Assembly: GCA_903970515.1 (NCBI GenBank)
Contig: CAJCJA010000022.1
Coordinates: forward strand, 62,001-126,000
Direction: 5' to 3'
Length of the DNA stretch: 64,000 bases
From: Candidatus Saccharibacteria bacterium CG_4_10_14_0_2_um_filter_52_9
GTDB lineage: Bacteria > Actinomycetota > Acidimicrobiia > Acidimicrobiales > RAAP-2
This document shows, piece by piece, positions 52,337 to 61,378 of this stretch (position 1 is the stretch's first letter; the number at the start of each line of letters is the position of its first letter). The notes beneath the pieces were generated by a model, which did not search any database, had not been told where the DNA came from, and worked only from the letters and a program-made list of their open reading frames with translations. The translations under genes and the position numbers were made by a program.

Positions 52337-52933
52337 ATGGCCGAATTGACGTTTACCTACGGGACCATGGCGGCGGGTAAGTCAACGCTCGCGCTGCAGC
52401 TCTGTTGGCAATTGCGCGAAGGTCGAAGTGACGTTGCCCTCTGGACCTTCGGGGATCGCAGCGCCGATGGCATGGTGACCAGTCGCATTGGCATCGAGGC
52501 GGAGGCCGAGGCGATGGCGCCGGGCGTCGACCTGAGTGGCGCGATGACGCGTTTGCTCGACGACGGCACCAACATCCTGGTGATCGACGAAGTGCAGTTC
52601 GCGAGCGTCGAACAAGTAGATCAACTGGCACGACTCGTCGACGACCACAACGTGGACGTCCACGCCTTTGGATTGTCGGCGGATTTCCTGTTGAACGTCT
52701 TTCCCGGTTCAGCGAGGCTCTTCGCGATCGCCGATTGGGCGCACGAACTTCCTCTCACGTCGTCCTGCTGGTGCGGACTCAAGGGTCGCTGTAACGCGCG
52801 GGTCGTCAATGGCGTCGTCGCGCGTGAAGGCAGCCAGTTCCTCACGGGTGACGTCCTCGAAGGGGTCGTGCACTACCAGGTCTTGTGTCGCAAGCACTAC
52901 CGTGCAGGACAACTCGGACCTTCAACCGAGTAG
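52337..52933 (+). CDS. tdk: Thymidine kinase (type II)
   Basis: A 198-residue deoxynucleoside kinase phosphorylating thymidine to dTMP. The P-loop is GTMAAGKST, the Walker-B-like motif is VIDEVQF, and the zinc lasso shows CWCGLKGRCNAR followed by CRKHY, matching the type II (tetrameric, Zn-binding) family. ATG at 52337 is chosen over an in-frame TTG at 52289 because homology begins at AELTFTYG and a purine-rich GAAAGAG precedes it. A promoter with TATCGT near 52302 would give a short leader. Convergent with the phosphofructokinase gene. Confidence 0.93.
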   Translation: MAELTFTYGTMAAGKSTLALQLCWQLREGRSDVALWTFGDRSADGMVTSRIGIEAEAEAMAPGVDLSGAMTRLLDDGTNILVIDEVQFASVEQVDQLARLVDDHNVDVHAFGLSADFLLNVFPGSARLFAIADWAHELPLTSSCWCGLKGRCNARVVNGVVAREGSQFLTGDVLEGVVHYQVLCRKHYRAGQLGPSTE

Positions 52934-52937
52934 GGGA

Positions 52938-53969
52938 TCAAAAGAAGGCGGAGCAGAGTTCGTAGAGTTCGCGGGGCACCTTACGCTGACCGTTCGCGAC
53001 GACCGAGAGGGGAGCGAGTTCGACCTGGCTCCCCTGTACGACCGGGATCATGCCGAATTTCCCTGCGACGACCGCGTCGTACGCCGCGGCCCCGACGCGC
53101 GTCGCCCAAATGCGATCGTACGCCGTAGGGCTACCCCCGCGTTGTAGGTGGCCGAGGACGGTCGTGCGAACTTCGAAACCGCCGTGAGCGTCGATGCGCG
53201 CGGCGACGAATTGGCCAACACCTCTCGTCGCCAGTCGCACCCCTCCAATACCTTCGGTTGATACCTCGTCGCGCTGTTCGCTTCCTAACGTCTCGAGGTT
53301 GATGCCTTCGGCGACGACGACGATGGAGAACGCGTTGTTGGAACTTCGACGCTTGACGAGGTGTTCCACGATCTGTTCCATCGTGAGCGGGAACTCGGGA
53401 ATTACGATGAGATCCGCGCCGCCCGCGAGTCCGCCCATCGCGGCGACCCAACCGGTCGCGCGTCCCATGGTCTCGACGATCATGACGCGGTGGTGCGAGG
53501 CGGCAGTCGTGTAGAGACGGTCGAGGGACTCGGCGACAATACTTACGGCCGTGTCGAAACCAATGCAGTAGTCGGTACCGTGTAGGTCGTTGTCGAGGGT
53601 CTTGGGCACACCCACGACGGGCGCTCCTCGTTCGGCGAGCCAGTTTGCAATGCGCTGGGTCCCGTCACCGCCAATGGCGACGAGCGCGTCGAGGTGTTGG
53701 TCAATCGCGGTGAGGACGCGATCGCGACCACCCTTGGGGTCATCGAGGTTGTAGCGCGCCGTTCCGAGCAGAGTCCCACCCTGGCCCACGATGCCCGCCA
53801 ACTCCTCGTGGGAGAGGTCGCGTCCTGAGTAGTCGCCCGCGAGTCCGGCCCAGCCGTTGGCGACCCCCACCAGTTGATGCCCATCGCGAAACGCCATCTG
53901 CCCGAGGCCACGAATCGCCGCGTTGAGCCCCGGCGCGTCGCCTCCAGCGGTAAGAACACCAATGCGCAT
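52938..53969 (-). CDS. pfkA: 6-phosphofructokinase (group III)
   Basis: A 343-residue PFK that phosphorylates fructose 6-phosphate in glycolysis. GVLTAGGDAPGLNAAIRG at the N-terminus, IGGDGTQRIA and VPKTLDNDL in the active site, and ETMGRATGWVA are diagnostic. GGDGT with PKTxDND (Gly at the 104-type position and Lys at the 124-type position) is seen in ATP-dependent group III actinobacterial enzymes, whereas PPi-dependent ones carry GGDD; ATP is therefore more likely. ATG at 53969 follows GAGG; the frame extends 34 residues upstream without homology. Confidence 0.92.
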   Translation of the reverse strand: MRIGVLTAGGDAPGLNAAIRGLGQMAFRDGHQLVGVANGWAGLAGDYSGRDLSHEELAGIVGQGGTLLGTARYNLDDPKGGRDRVLTAIDQHLDALVAIGGDGTQRIANWLAERGAPVVGVPKTLDNDLHGTDYCIGFDTAVSIVAESLDRLYTTAASHHRVMIVETMGRATGWVAAMGGLAGGADLIVIPEFPLTMEQIVEHLVKRRSSNNAFSIVVVAEGINLETLGSEQRDEVSTEGIGGVRLATRGVGQFVAARIDAHGGFEVRTTVLGHLQRGGSPTAYDRIWATRVGAAAYDAVVAGKFGMIPVVQGSQVELAPLSVVANGQRKVPRELYELCSAFF

Positions 53970-54072
53970 GAACCTGCCTCGAAAAGTCGTTCCCCCACTT
54001 CGAACTTTAGGCCAGTTTCGTCCATTTTCCTTGGGTTTTGCCCCAATCACCGAATCGAGCGAAAGTCTCATT

Positions 54073-54078
54073 CATAAT
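54073..54078 (+). promoter_or_regulatory. Leaderless-type -10 box (CATAAT) for the zinc-ribbon gene
   Basis: CATAAT, 6 nt, ATG at 54085. One base away from the TANNNT pattern, at the same exact spacing, and no ribosome site. Confidence 0.4.
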
Positions 54079-54084
54079 GACGTG

Positions 54085-54255
54085 ATGCACGAAAACGCGA
54101 CGGTGAGCGGCCAAAATGTTCGCTCCTATGGTGACTTTTGTCAGAACCGATTCGCGACTTTCTCGGAGTGCCCGTTGTGCGGCGGCGACCTCTCGGCTGA
54201 GCACGCGCACTTTCGATGCACCGGTTGCGGGTGGCGCGACAGCTGCTGTGACTAG
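54085..54255 (+). CDS. Small zinc-ribbon protein
   Basis: A 56-residue protein. ECPLCGGDL and CTGCGW give two CxxC knuckles 17 residues apart, a zinc ribbon, and the protein ends in DSCCD. The open frame reaches back to 53923, but that part is antisense to the phosphofructokinase gene and is rejected. ATG at 54085 lies at leaderless spacing from a -10-like box. The zinc ribbon may bind nucleic acid or a protein partner. It stands alone between pfkA (divergent) and pstS. Confidence 0.65.
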   Translation: MHENATVSGQNVRSYGDFCQNRFATFSECPLCGGDLSAEHAHFRCTGCGWRDSCCD

Positions 54256-54296
54256 CAATACCTGATTATTCCCACGATTTAGAACTTCCTTAACAT

Positions 54297-54340
54297 TTCA
54301 CCTTGAGCCTTCGCACGTGTCACCTTGCGTTCACTTTCCT
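54297..54340 (+). promoter_or_regulatory. PHO box: 11-nt direct repeats upstream of pstS
   Basis: Four 11-nt units in register: TTCACCTTGAG (54297), a degenerate unit (54308), GTCACCTTGCG (54319), TTCACTTTCCT (54330). Actinobacterial PhoP binds direct repeats of this length and GTTCACC-like core. The site lies about 100 bp before the pstS start, where activation by PhoP in phosphate starvation is expected. Confidence 0.75.
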
Positions 54341-54436
54341 TTCTTAGGTTCATATATGGCAAAAAGATTCGCTCGGCGCAGGTCGGCCTTCCACTTAGCC
54401 ACACACGAATCACTTTCTTTAGGAGGAAAGTTCAGA

Positions 54437-55753
54437 ATGAATAAGACACTCAGGTCACTGGCGGCGGCATCGCTGGCTGTGGCCGGTTTGCTGACGGTGC
54501 TCAGTGTGCCCGCCGGCGCTTCGGCGAAAGCCAAAACGACGACGTGTTACAAATTGACATCAACGGCCATCGCATCAAAAAAGGTGAAGGGTAAGACCTG
54601 TCCATCGGGCTACTCGACCACGAAGCCGAGTTTGCAGGGCAGTGGACTCTCTGGCGACCCTGACCTCGTCGTACCGAGTTCGGTCTCGCTCGCCATCAAC
54701 GGTTCGTCGTTTGACGCGCCAGAGGTAGGAGCGACGACAAGTGGATCAACGGCCTACAGTGCGGGCGGCAGCGTGTCGTTCAGTTCGTATCCGGCCGCCG
54801 GTTCAGGAACCGGACGCACTGACATCGTGAACGGTTCGGTGAACATCGGATTCTCCGACCAGCCAATGTCGCCGACGGCGGGCACGTTGCCTTCCGGTGC
54901 GACCGAGTCGAACTACGCGCAGGTTCCCTACATCTTGGGTGGCGCCGTCGTTGGCTACAACCTCGGTACCGGCTTTGACAACGTCAAATTGACCGCACAA
55001 GAGATTGCGAACATCTTCAACGGCACGATCACCGAGTGGTCCGACCCGACGATTGTCGCGACGAACGGTGGTTCGTCCACTGGACTCGGTAAGGAGTTGG
55101 CGGATCTTGGCACGTACAACGAGCCCAAGGACACGATCAAGGTGATCTACCGCAACGCGAGTTCGGGCACCACCTACGCGTTCACGAACTACCTGCAAGC
55201 TGCAGGCGCCACGACGTTGACGCCCTCGGGCAATCCAATGGAAGGCACTGGCGCGAAGTGGAACGCATCGAACATCTTGGGCGCGGCGAACAACTCGGCC
55301 TTGGCCCAAGACATCGTGAATACCGTTGGTTCGATTGGCTACGTCGAGTACAGCTACTTGCTCATCCCTGGCAACGCGAAGATTCAGTCAGCGGAATTGC
55401 AAGATAAGAACGGTCAGTGGTTGCAAGTAAGTGAGCCCGAGATCGCGGCCGCGGCCGCGGCGGCGGGTAGTGCGGTGACGCCAGACAACTTCTCGATAGT
55501 CGATGAGCCTGGTAACAACGTGTGGCCCCTTGCGACCTACAGTTGGGCGCTGGTCAACAAGACCCAGTCCAGTGAGGCAACTGGCGAAGCAATCGTGAAG
55601 TATCTGGACTGGGAGACGCATTACGCCCAGCACTCTGGCCTCGCGTTGGGAGAAGGCTACGTGCCATTGCCCGCTGCGGTCCAGGCGTACGCGCGCCAGC
55701 AGTTAGAGACCGTCACGTACAACGGCACCGTGCTGTTGAACCAGAAGTCATAA
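54437..55753 (+). CDS. pstS: Phosphate ABC transporter substrate-binding protein
   Basis: A 438-residue exported phosphate-binding protein. ATG at 54437 follows AGGAGGAAA and opens a signal peptide (SLAVAGLLTVLSVPAGASA); there is no lipobox, unusual for a monoderm PstS, so anchoring is unexplained. Phosphate-site stretches are visible: NGSSFDAP near the N-terminus (normally GAGASFP), AGSGTGRTDIVNGSVNIGFSD and RNASSGTTYAFTNYL. It heads pstSCAB behind a PHO box and delivers phosphate to PstC/PstA. A Thr/Lys-rich segment (residues 30-60) with two Cys precedes the binding domain. Confidence 0.92.
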   Translation: MNKTLRSLAAASLAVAGLLTVLSVPAGASAKAKTTTCYKLTSTAIASKKVKGKTCPSGYSTTKPSLQGSGLSGDPDLVVPSSVSLAINGSSFDAPEVGATTSGSTAYSAGGSVSFSSYPAAGSGTGRTDIVNGSVNIGFSDQPMSPTAGTLPSGATESNYAQVPYILGGAVVGYNLGTGFDNVKLTAQEIANIFNGTITEWSDPTIVATNGGSSTGLGKELADLGTYNEPKDTIKVIYRNASSGTTYAFTNYLQAAGATTLTPSGNPMEGTGAKWNASNILGAANNSALAQDIVNTVGSIGYVEYSYLLIPGNAKIQSAELQDKNGQWLQVSEPEIAAAAAAAGSAVTPDNFSIVDEPGNNVWPLATYSWALVNKTQSSEATGEAIVKYLDWETHYAQHSGLALGEGYVPLPAAVQAYARQQLETVTYNGTVLLNQKS

Positions 55754-55795
55754 GTAAAAGAAATACTGAACAACGAGAACTGGGAATGAGTTGAT

Positions 55796-56785
55796 TTGTC
55801 GCTAATTGGAGAATCAATTGTTGACTCAGAGTTGAGAGGCGACAAGGGCGTAGTGGCGGAGTTCTCCTCCGCCACTACGTCGCGCTCCTGGTATCACTAC
55901 TTGTTACTCACGGCGTGCGTGCTGTTCGGCGCTGTGAGCGTGGGCTTCGTCGGATCGATCATCCAAAAGTCACTGCCCACGTGGCTACACCATTCGACGA
56001 CGCTTATCGGGGGTGGTGGATGGCAATCGCCCAGCGGGCCATTCGGCGGCTTAGCGATGATCGTCGGAACCCTCGAGACATCCCTCATCGCTCTCGTCAT
56101 CGCCGTCGTAATCGGGCTGGGCACGGCAATTTCCATTGTCTTCTTCATCCCGCGTCGACTGCGCAACATTGTGGCGACGTTCGTCGAACTACTTGCCGCG
56201 GTGCCGAGCATCGTCTATGGCCTGTGGGGTTTCCTCGTGCTCGCGCCATTCATGTATTCGACAATCGACCCGTGGCTGAACTCGTGGCCCTTCGCGCGTG
56301 AAATTTGGGGCGATCCCAGTCAGCAATACGGCCCTTCGCTCTTCCTCGCCGCAATCGTGCTCGGTGTGATGATTCTGCCGACCTTTGTCGCCATCAGTCG
56401 CGAGGTCATCTCGGTCGTTCCCGACGATCTCATCGAAGCGAGTCTCTCGCTCGGCGCCACGCGCTGGCAGGTCATTCGCAAGGTGGTGCTCCCGACGGCG
56501 CGCATTGGGCTCTTCGGCGCGACGTTCCTCGCCTTGGCACGAGCGACCGGCGAGACGGTCGCGGTCGCGCTCATCGCGGGCGGTGTCGCGAAGGTCCAGT
56601 GGCACATGCTGAACCCGGGAACGTCGATTGCCTCATGGATCGCGACCGAGTTTGGCGAAGCACAAGGCAATGAGGTCTCCGCGCTGATGGCACTCGGCGT
56701 CCTTTTGATGTTGTTGAGTTTTAGTCTCTCGCTCGTGAGTCGTTGGCTCGTGAGTCGTCAGCGAAAGTTGTTGGCCAGGGTATGA
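55796..56785 (+). CDS. pstC: Phosphate ABC transporter permease PstC
   Basis: A 329-residue membrane subunit with six helices. ELLAAVPSIVYGLWGF and the EAA-type coupling loop EASLSLGATRWQVIRKVVLP are diagnostic, and ARATGETVAVALIAGG is the conserved phosphate-channel stretch. The start is TTG at 55796, with GGGAATGAG upstream as a weak ribosome site; no ATG suits. It lies 43 bp after pstS and its TGA overlaps the pstA start. Confidence 0.94.
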   Translation: MSLIGESIVDSELRGDKGVVAEFSSATTSRSWYHYLLLTACVLFGAVSVGFVGSIIQKSLPTWLHHSTTLIGGGGWQSPSGPFGGLAMIVGTLETSLIALVIAVVIGLGTAISIVFFIPRRLRNIVATFVELLAAVPSIVYGLWGFLVLAPFMYSTIDPWLNSWPFAREIWGDPSQQYGPSLFLAAIVLGVMILPTFVAISREVISVVPDDLIEASLSLGATRWQVIRKVVLPTARIGLFGATFLALARATGETVAVALIAGGVAKVQWHMLNPGTSIASWIATEFGEAQGNEVSALMALGVLLMLLSFSLSLVSRWLVSRQRKLLARV

Positions 56786-57714
56786 ACGATCTGACCGAAT
56801 TAGACGAGCCCATTGAGATCGCCCAGACCATGCGCGATGAGATTCGCCGTGTCTCGAACGCGACGCGCGCTCGACGTCTGATGGTCTCACGGGTTATGAC
56901 GACCTTGTGCGCCGTGACGCTGGCGGTGACAGCGGTGCCGCTCGCGCTGTTGCTGTATCAACTGATCAAGCGCGGCGCACCCGAGCTGACGTGGACGTTC
57001 TTCACCAAGGTGCCCGAGACGCCGTCACTCATCGCGCCCAACGCGACCGGGGGGCTTTCGAACGCAATCCTCGGGAGCATTGCCCTCAACGTCTACGCGT
57101 CAATCCTCGCGATCCCCATTGGCGTGTTGGTAGGTGTCTACCTCGCCGAGTCGATGAATAAGTTTGCCGCGACACTTCGCGTCATTGCCCAAACGATGGC
57201 GGGGGCACCGTCGATCTTGATGGGACTCTTCGCATTCTCCTTTCTGCTCCAAGACCTGCACATTGGATTCTCGGCGATCGCGGGATCCTTTGCGTTGGCG
57301 GTCTTGATGTTGCCGGTCATCATCATCGCGACAGAGATTGCGGTACTGAACGTTCCGAACACCTTGCGAGAAGCGGGTCTCGCCTTGGGCGCGAAACCTC
57401 ACAAAGTATCGATGCGCGTGGTGATCCCCTCGGCGTTGACGGGCATCGTGACGGGCTGCATCCTCGCGATCTCGCGCGCCATTGGTGAAACGGCCCCGGT
57501 GCTGCTCGTCATTGGCGGCGGGTATCTCAACACGTGGAAGCCGCTCAGCCCCGTCTCGGCGCTGCCCCTATCGATCTACGAGAACGCCAAGTCCGAATGG
57601 CCGAGCCAGCGCGCTCAGGTGTGGGGCGCCGCGCTCCTGCTCGTGATTTTCGTATTCATTCTCAGTTTGACGGCTCGAATCTGGGCCTCTAGAAAGCAAA
57701 AGGTGAGTAACTAA
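56782..57714 (+). CDS. pstA: Phosphate ABC transporter permease PstA
   Basis: A 310-residue partner permease, also with six helices. [14 protein letters not shown], the coupling loop [21 protein letters not shown] and [18 protein letters not shown] are characteristic. ATG at 56782 overlaps the pstC stop as ATGA; the longer start at 56743 inside pstC is rejected. Its own TAA overlaps the pstB start, so all three transport genes are translationally coupled. Confidence 0.95.
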   Translation: MNDLTELDEPIEIAQTMRDEIRRVSNATRARRLMVSRVMTTLCAVTLAVTAVPLALLLYQLIKRGAPELTWTFFTKVPETPSLIAPNATGGLSNAILGSIALNVYASILAIPIGVLVGVYLAESMNKFAATLRVIAQTMAGAPSILMGLFAFSFLLQDLHIGFSAIAGSFALAVLMLPVIIIATEIAVLNVPNTLREAGLALGAKPHKVSMRVVIPSALTGIVTGCILAISRAIGETAPVLLVIGGGYLNTWKPLSPVSALPLSIYENAKSEWPSQRAQVWGAALLLVIFVFILSLTARIWASRKQKVSN

Positions 57715-58550
57715 TGGAGAAAATAATGTCAGAAGCCCAAGTGACCAAGTCACCAACAGTCGTTGTGCGTGATCCTGGTCACACCGCGATGCAATTGCAC
57801 GACGTCGCGGTCTCGTTCAACGGTCGAGTCGCCGTGCGCGACGCGACCTTCGATGTCGCGAAGAACCGCGTGACGAGTCTCATTGGACCCTCGGGTTCGG
57901 GCAAGACCACGCTGCTGCGTGCCCTCAACCGTCTCCACGACCTCACCCCGGGTGCCAAGGTCTCGGGTCGCATCGTGCTCGAAGGGACCGACATCTACCG
58001 CGGGGACATGACGGTGACCGAACTGCGCACTCGCGTGGGCATGGTCTTTCAGCGCCCTAATCCCTTTCCCACGATGTCGATCTACGACAACGTCGTCTCG
58101 GGTCTTCGATTCAACGGGATCAAGAAGAAGTCCCTGCTCGACGAGGCGGCCGAGACGTCGCTGCGCTCCGCCGCACTCTGGGACAGCGTCGAGTCGCGTT
58201 TGAAGGTCGCTGCGTCCAACCTTTCGGGAGGAGAGCAGCAGCGCCTGTGCATCGCGCGAGCGCTCGCCATGGACCCCGAGGTGCTACTGATGGACGAACC
58301 CACGTCGGCGCTCGACCCCATTGCCACCCTCAAGATCGAAGAACTCATGACGACGCTCAAAGAGCGCGTCACGATCGTCATCGTCACCCACAACATGCAA
58401 CAAGCCGCTCGAATCTCGGACGACTGCGCCTTCTTGCTCATGGGCGAGGACCGAGCGGGCGAACTTATCGAGTTCGACACCACCGAAAAGATCTTCAACA
58501 ACCCCAATGACTCGCGAACGCTGGACTACACGCTCGGACGATTCGGCTGA
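57714..58550 (+). CDS. pstB: Phosphate ABC transporter ATPase PstB
   Basis: A 278-residue ATPase energising the Pst transporter. Walker [11 protein letters not shown]-loop FQRPNPFP (the PNPFP is typical of PstB), signature [14 protein letters not shown], Walker [13 protein letters not shown] and H-loop VTHNMQQA are complete. Start: ATG at 57714 overlapping the pstA stop, or ATG at 57726, which has GGAGA at better spacing. The operon ends here; no phoU follows, although many pst operons have it. Confidence 0.96.
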   Translation: MEKIMSEAQVTKSPTVVVRDPGHTAMQLHDVAVSFNGRVAVRDATFDVAKNRVTSLIGPSGSGKTTLLRALNRLHDLTPGAKVSGRIVLEGTDIYRGDMTVTELRTRVGMVFQRPNPFPTMSIYDNVVSGLRFNGIKKKSLLDEAAETSLRSAALWDSVESRLKVAASNLSGGEQQRLCIARALAMDPEVLLMDEPTSALDPIATLKIEELMTTLKERVTIVIVTHNMQQAARISDDCAFLLMGEDRAGELIEFDTTEKIFNNPNDSRTLDYTLGRFG

Positions 58551-58608
58551 TGTAGTGTGTCGCGCGTGAGCGTGGCAAACTGACCCCAATCACGTAAAAG
58601 GGGCCGGC

Positions 58609-60009
58609 ATGGGTAACGAATTGTGGCAAGAGTCAGCAACCGAGTTGGCGCGCAAGATTCGAAGTGGCGAGACGACCTCGCGTGAGGTTGTCGAAGCCCA
58701 TCTCGAGCGCATCGAAGCCGTGAACGGCCAACTGAACGCTGTCGTCGAAGTTCGCGCCGAGGAGGTTCGTCGCGAGGCCGACGCCGCGGACGCGAAGATC
58801 AAGAGCGGCGGCCCCTTGGGATCGCTGCACGGTGTGCCCTTCAGCATCAAGGTCAATCTCGACGTGACCGGCTACCCGACGAACGAAGGGTGCGTCACCC
58901 TTAAGGACCTCGTGGCGAGCACCGATGCGCCGACCGTCGAGAGAATGCGTCACGCGGGCGCCGTCGCGCTCGCGCGCACCAACATGCCCGACCTCGGGCT
59001 GCGCATCAACACCGAGTCCTCGCTGTACGGCGCGACGCATAATCCGTGGCGGCGCGGCATCACGGCGGGTGGGTCCTCGGGTGGGGAAGCCTCAGCGATC
59101 GCGTCGGGCATGAGTCCCATCGGACTTGGCAACGACATTGGCGGTTCGTTGCGCAATCCGGCCTACGCGTGCGGCATCGCGTCGATCAAGCCGTCTCGAG
59201 GACGCGTTCCCCAGGGCAACGACACCGCCTTGATCGACATGCCCATCATGAGTCAACTCATGCTGGTCCAAGGGGTCCTCGCCCGTCACGTCGCGGACGT
59301 GCGCCTCGGTCTCGAAGCAGTCATGGGGGCGCATCCTCGCGACCCACAAAGTGTGAGCGCGCCGCTGCAAGGTGCGCCCAGTCCTCAGCGAGTGGCCCTC
59401 GTCCCCACACCCATTGGCGGAGAGACGGACGCGGGCGTCGCCGAAGGGGTTCGGATCGCCGGAAGAGCCCTGGAAGAAGCGGGCTACGAGGTCGAGGAAA
59501 TAGAACCACCAATGTTGTTCGATTCGTACCTCGCGTGGGCCGAACTCATGTTGACGAGTCTCAAGGTCGACGAGGAGCTGCTCTTTGCGGTGATCGACGA
59601 GGGCGGGCGAACGTTCATTGAATATACCGACGCCGATTTTCCCCCGGCGACGCCCGAGTCGATGTATCGCATGCACCAATCGCGCTACCGCGTGGCGAAG
59701 GCCTGGCGAGCGTTCATGAACGAATACCCGTTGATCGTCGGTCCGACCTGGACCCAGCCGCCCTTCGCGCACGGTTATGACATCGAGAGCAAGGAGTCGG
59801 CACAAAAGGTCGTCGAACTGTTCCGCTTCGTCTTGCCCGCGAATCTCTTGGGTCTCCCGGCCGCCTGCGTGCCGACGGGAGTTGCGAACGGGCTTCCCAC
59901 GGGCGCACAGATCATTGGCGATCTCTTTCGCGAAGACCTTTGTCTCGACGCCGCTGAGGTCGTCGAGCGAAGCGTGGGCGTGCTCACCCCCATTGATCCA
60001 CGCACCTGA
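58609..60009 (+). CDS. Amidase (amidase-signature family)
   Basis: A 466-residue cytoplasmic amidase. The Ser-cisSer-Lys triad is visible: K81 in FSIKVN, S156 in AGGSSGGEASAIASG and nucleophile S180 in NDIGGSLRNPA. Members hydrolyse many amides (indoleacetamide, aryl or fatty amides, or Gln in GatA). The lack of GatB/GatC neighbours and the sequence context argue against GatA. AAAGGGG precedes ATG. The stop codon overlaps the start of an N-acetyltransferase gene, so the two are co-expressed; the substrate link is unknown. Confidence 0.9.
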   Translation: MGNELWQESATELARKIRSGETTSREVVEAHLERIEAVNGQLNAVVEVRAEEVRREADAADAKIKSGGPLGSLHGVPFSIKVNLDVTGYPTNEGCVTLKDLVASTDAPTVERMRHAGAVALARTNMPDLGLRINTESSLYGATHNPWRRGITAGGSSGGEASAIASGMSPIGLGNDIGGSLRNPAYACGIASIKPSRGRVPQGNDTALIDMPIMSQLMLVQGVLARHVADVRLGLEAVMGAHPRDPQSVSAPLQGAPSPQRVALVPTPIGGETDAGVAEGVRIAGRALEEAGYEVEEIEPPMLFDSYLAWAELMLTSLKVDEELLFAVIDEGGRTFIEYTDADFPPATPESMYRMHQSRYRVAKAWRAFMNEYPLIVGPTWTQPPFAHGYDIESKESAQKVVELFRFVLPANLLGLPAACVPTGVANGLPTGAQIIGDLFREDLCLDAAEVVERSVGVLTPIDPRT

Positions 60010-60461
60010 TGGGTGTCGTCGTGCGTTCGATCAACTACGACGACCTCGCGGACGCAGTCGCCATTCTTCAAGAGGGTTCATTGTCGCCGGAGCACGAACG
60101 GCCCGACGAGCTCGACTCCTACTGGAACGCGGTCCTCCAGACACGCGCGCAAAGCGGTGACGTGCTCGTCGCTGAACTCGACGGCGACGTGGTGGGCGTG
60201 TGTCAAGTCATGATCTTTGCGCATTTCCAACACGCGGGTGAGTCGTGTTGCGAACTAGAGAGCGTGCACGTGCGAAGCGACGTGCGCAGCCAAGGTGTCG
60301 GCGCAGCGATGCTGCGTCGCGCCGAGGAGATTGCGCGGCGAGAGGATTGCTATCGAATGCAACTCACGAGTCGCAACGTGCGAACTGACGCGCACCGTTT
60401 CTACGTCGCGAACGGCTTCAGCGACACGAGTCACGGATTCAAGAAGTCCTTAATCAACTGA
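60009..60461 (+). CDS. GNAT-family N-acetyltransferase
   Basis: A 150-residue acetyltransferase. Strand-4 and P-loop region ELESVHVRSDVRSQGVGAAML contains the acetyl-CoA motif RSQGVGAAM, followed by AEEIARREDCYRMQL and FYVANGF of motif B. It overlaps the amidase stop by one base, so it is part of that transcription unit. The last 12 bp overlap the end of the carbonic anhydrase gene on the other strand. The acceptor amine is unknown; it could be the amine freed by the amidase. Confidence 0.87.
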   Translation: MGVVVRSINYDDLADAVAILQEGSLSPEHERPDELDSYWNAVLQTRAQSGDVLVAELDGDVVGVCQVMIFAHFQHAGESCCELESVHVRSDVRSQGVGAAMLRRAEEIARREDCYRMQLTSRNVRTDAHRFYVANGFSDTSHGFKKSLIN

Positions 60462-60944
60462 GATTTCGCGCACGCCGCCGTCGTCGACGTTGTAGATGAA
60501 ACCGCGGATCTCGGTATCGAGGATGAAGGGGCTCGCGCGCAGCGTAAGGACGGTCCTTTGTACATCCTGATCAACGTCCTTGTAGGCACCAAGTCGAAAC
60601 GGAGGGCGAAGGCCATATTGCGCTTCGAGTTCACCCTGGAGCGTCTCTTCGTCAAAGCTCTCGAGTCCACAACGCGTGTGGTGGATCACCATCACCGAGC
60701 GCGTCCCCAAGAGTCGCTGGCTAAGTAACAACGAACGCACCGCGTCGTCGCTCGCGATCCCGCCCGCGTTTCGGATGAGGTGCACCTGGCCGAGGTCCAG
60801 ACCAAGGGCGTCGAACAAATCGAGTCGCGAATCCATGCAGGTGAGCACTGCGAGGTGCAGCTGGGGCTCGGTCGGAAGTTCGCGCTGACCATGGCGCGCG
60901 ACGTAGGAGGCGTTGTTGGCGAGGAGTTCGTCGATCACGTTCAC
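60450..60944 (-). CDS. Beta-carbonic anhydrase (short form)
   Basis: A 164-residue beta-class enzyme interconverting CO2 and bicarbonate. Zinc ligands C36 (CMDSR, with D38 and R40), H89 and C92 (HHTRCG) are all present. At 164 residues it is the short type, as in the Mycobacterium Rv1284-like group. GTG at 60944 is preceded by TAGGAT at the leaderless 6-nt distance. It converges on the GNAT gene with overlapping ends. Confidence 0.9.
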   Translation of the reverse strand: MNVIDELLANNASYVARHGQRELPTEPQLHLAVLTCMDSRLDLFDALGLDLGQVHLIRNAGGIASDDAVRSLLLSQRLLGTRSVMVIHHTRCGLESFDEETLQGELEAQYGLRPPFRLGAYKDVDQDVQRTVLTLRASPFILDTEIRGFIYNVDDGGVREISVD

Positions 60945-60950
60945 CGCGCC

Positions 60951-60956
60951 ATCCTA
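60951..60956 (-). promoter_or_regulatory. Leaderless -10 box (TAGGAT) for carbonic anhydrase
   Basis: On the minus strand TAGGAT is followed by 6 nt and GTG at 60944, with no Shine-Dalgarno. Confidence 0.6.
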
Positions 60957-61030
60957 GGGAATCGCACGACGACGTTGGCGCGTCACGAGAAGCAGCGCTC
61001 GCGTCGCTACGCTGCTTCGAGGAGGTGGCA

Positions 61031-61378
61031 ATGGAAAGCATGAACAACATCCGCGAAGAACTTCGCCAACCGGCACTGGATCTTCACGAACTCATTCCTG
61101 ACGTCATGAAGGGTTTCGCCGCGATGTCGGCGGCCGCTATGCGTGAAGGCGAGTTGTCGAGCGCGACCAAGGAATTGCTCTCGCTGGTGATCGCGGTGAC
61201 GCGCGAGTGCGACGGGTGCATCGTCGCGCATACGAGGGGTGCCGCTCGTGAGGGGGCGACTCGTCAACAGGTCGCCGAAGCCCTCGGTGTCGCCATCGCG
61301 ATGAACGGGGGCCCGGGTACCGTCTGGGGACCTCGAGCCCTGCGCGCCTACGACGAGGCCGTCGCGGCGAGAAGTTAG
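61031..61378 (+). CDS. AhpD-like carboxymuconolactone decarboxylase family protein
   Basis: A 115-residue helical protein of the AhpD/CMD fold. C60-x-x-C63 with H67 (CDGCIVAHTRGA) is the redox motif of alkylhydroperoxidase AhpD-type proteins, which reduce peroxides or act as disulfide carriers. GGAGG lies 5 nt before ATG at 61031; GTG at 61025 and ATG at 61040 are alternatives. Its end overlaps the P450 coding end by 4 bp on the other strand. No peroxiredoxin gene adjoins. Confidence 0.88.
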   Translation: MESMNNIREELRQPALDLHELIPDVMKGFAAMSAAAMREGELSSATKELLSLVIAVTRECDGCIVAHTRGAAREGATRQQVAEALGVAIAMNGGPGTVWGPRALRAYDEAVAARS

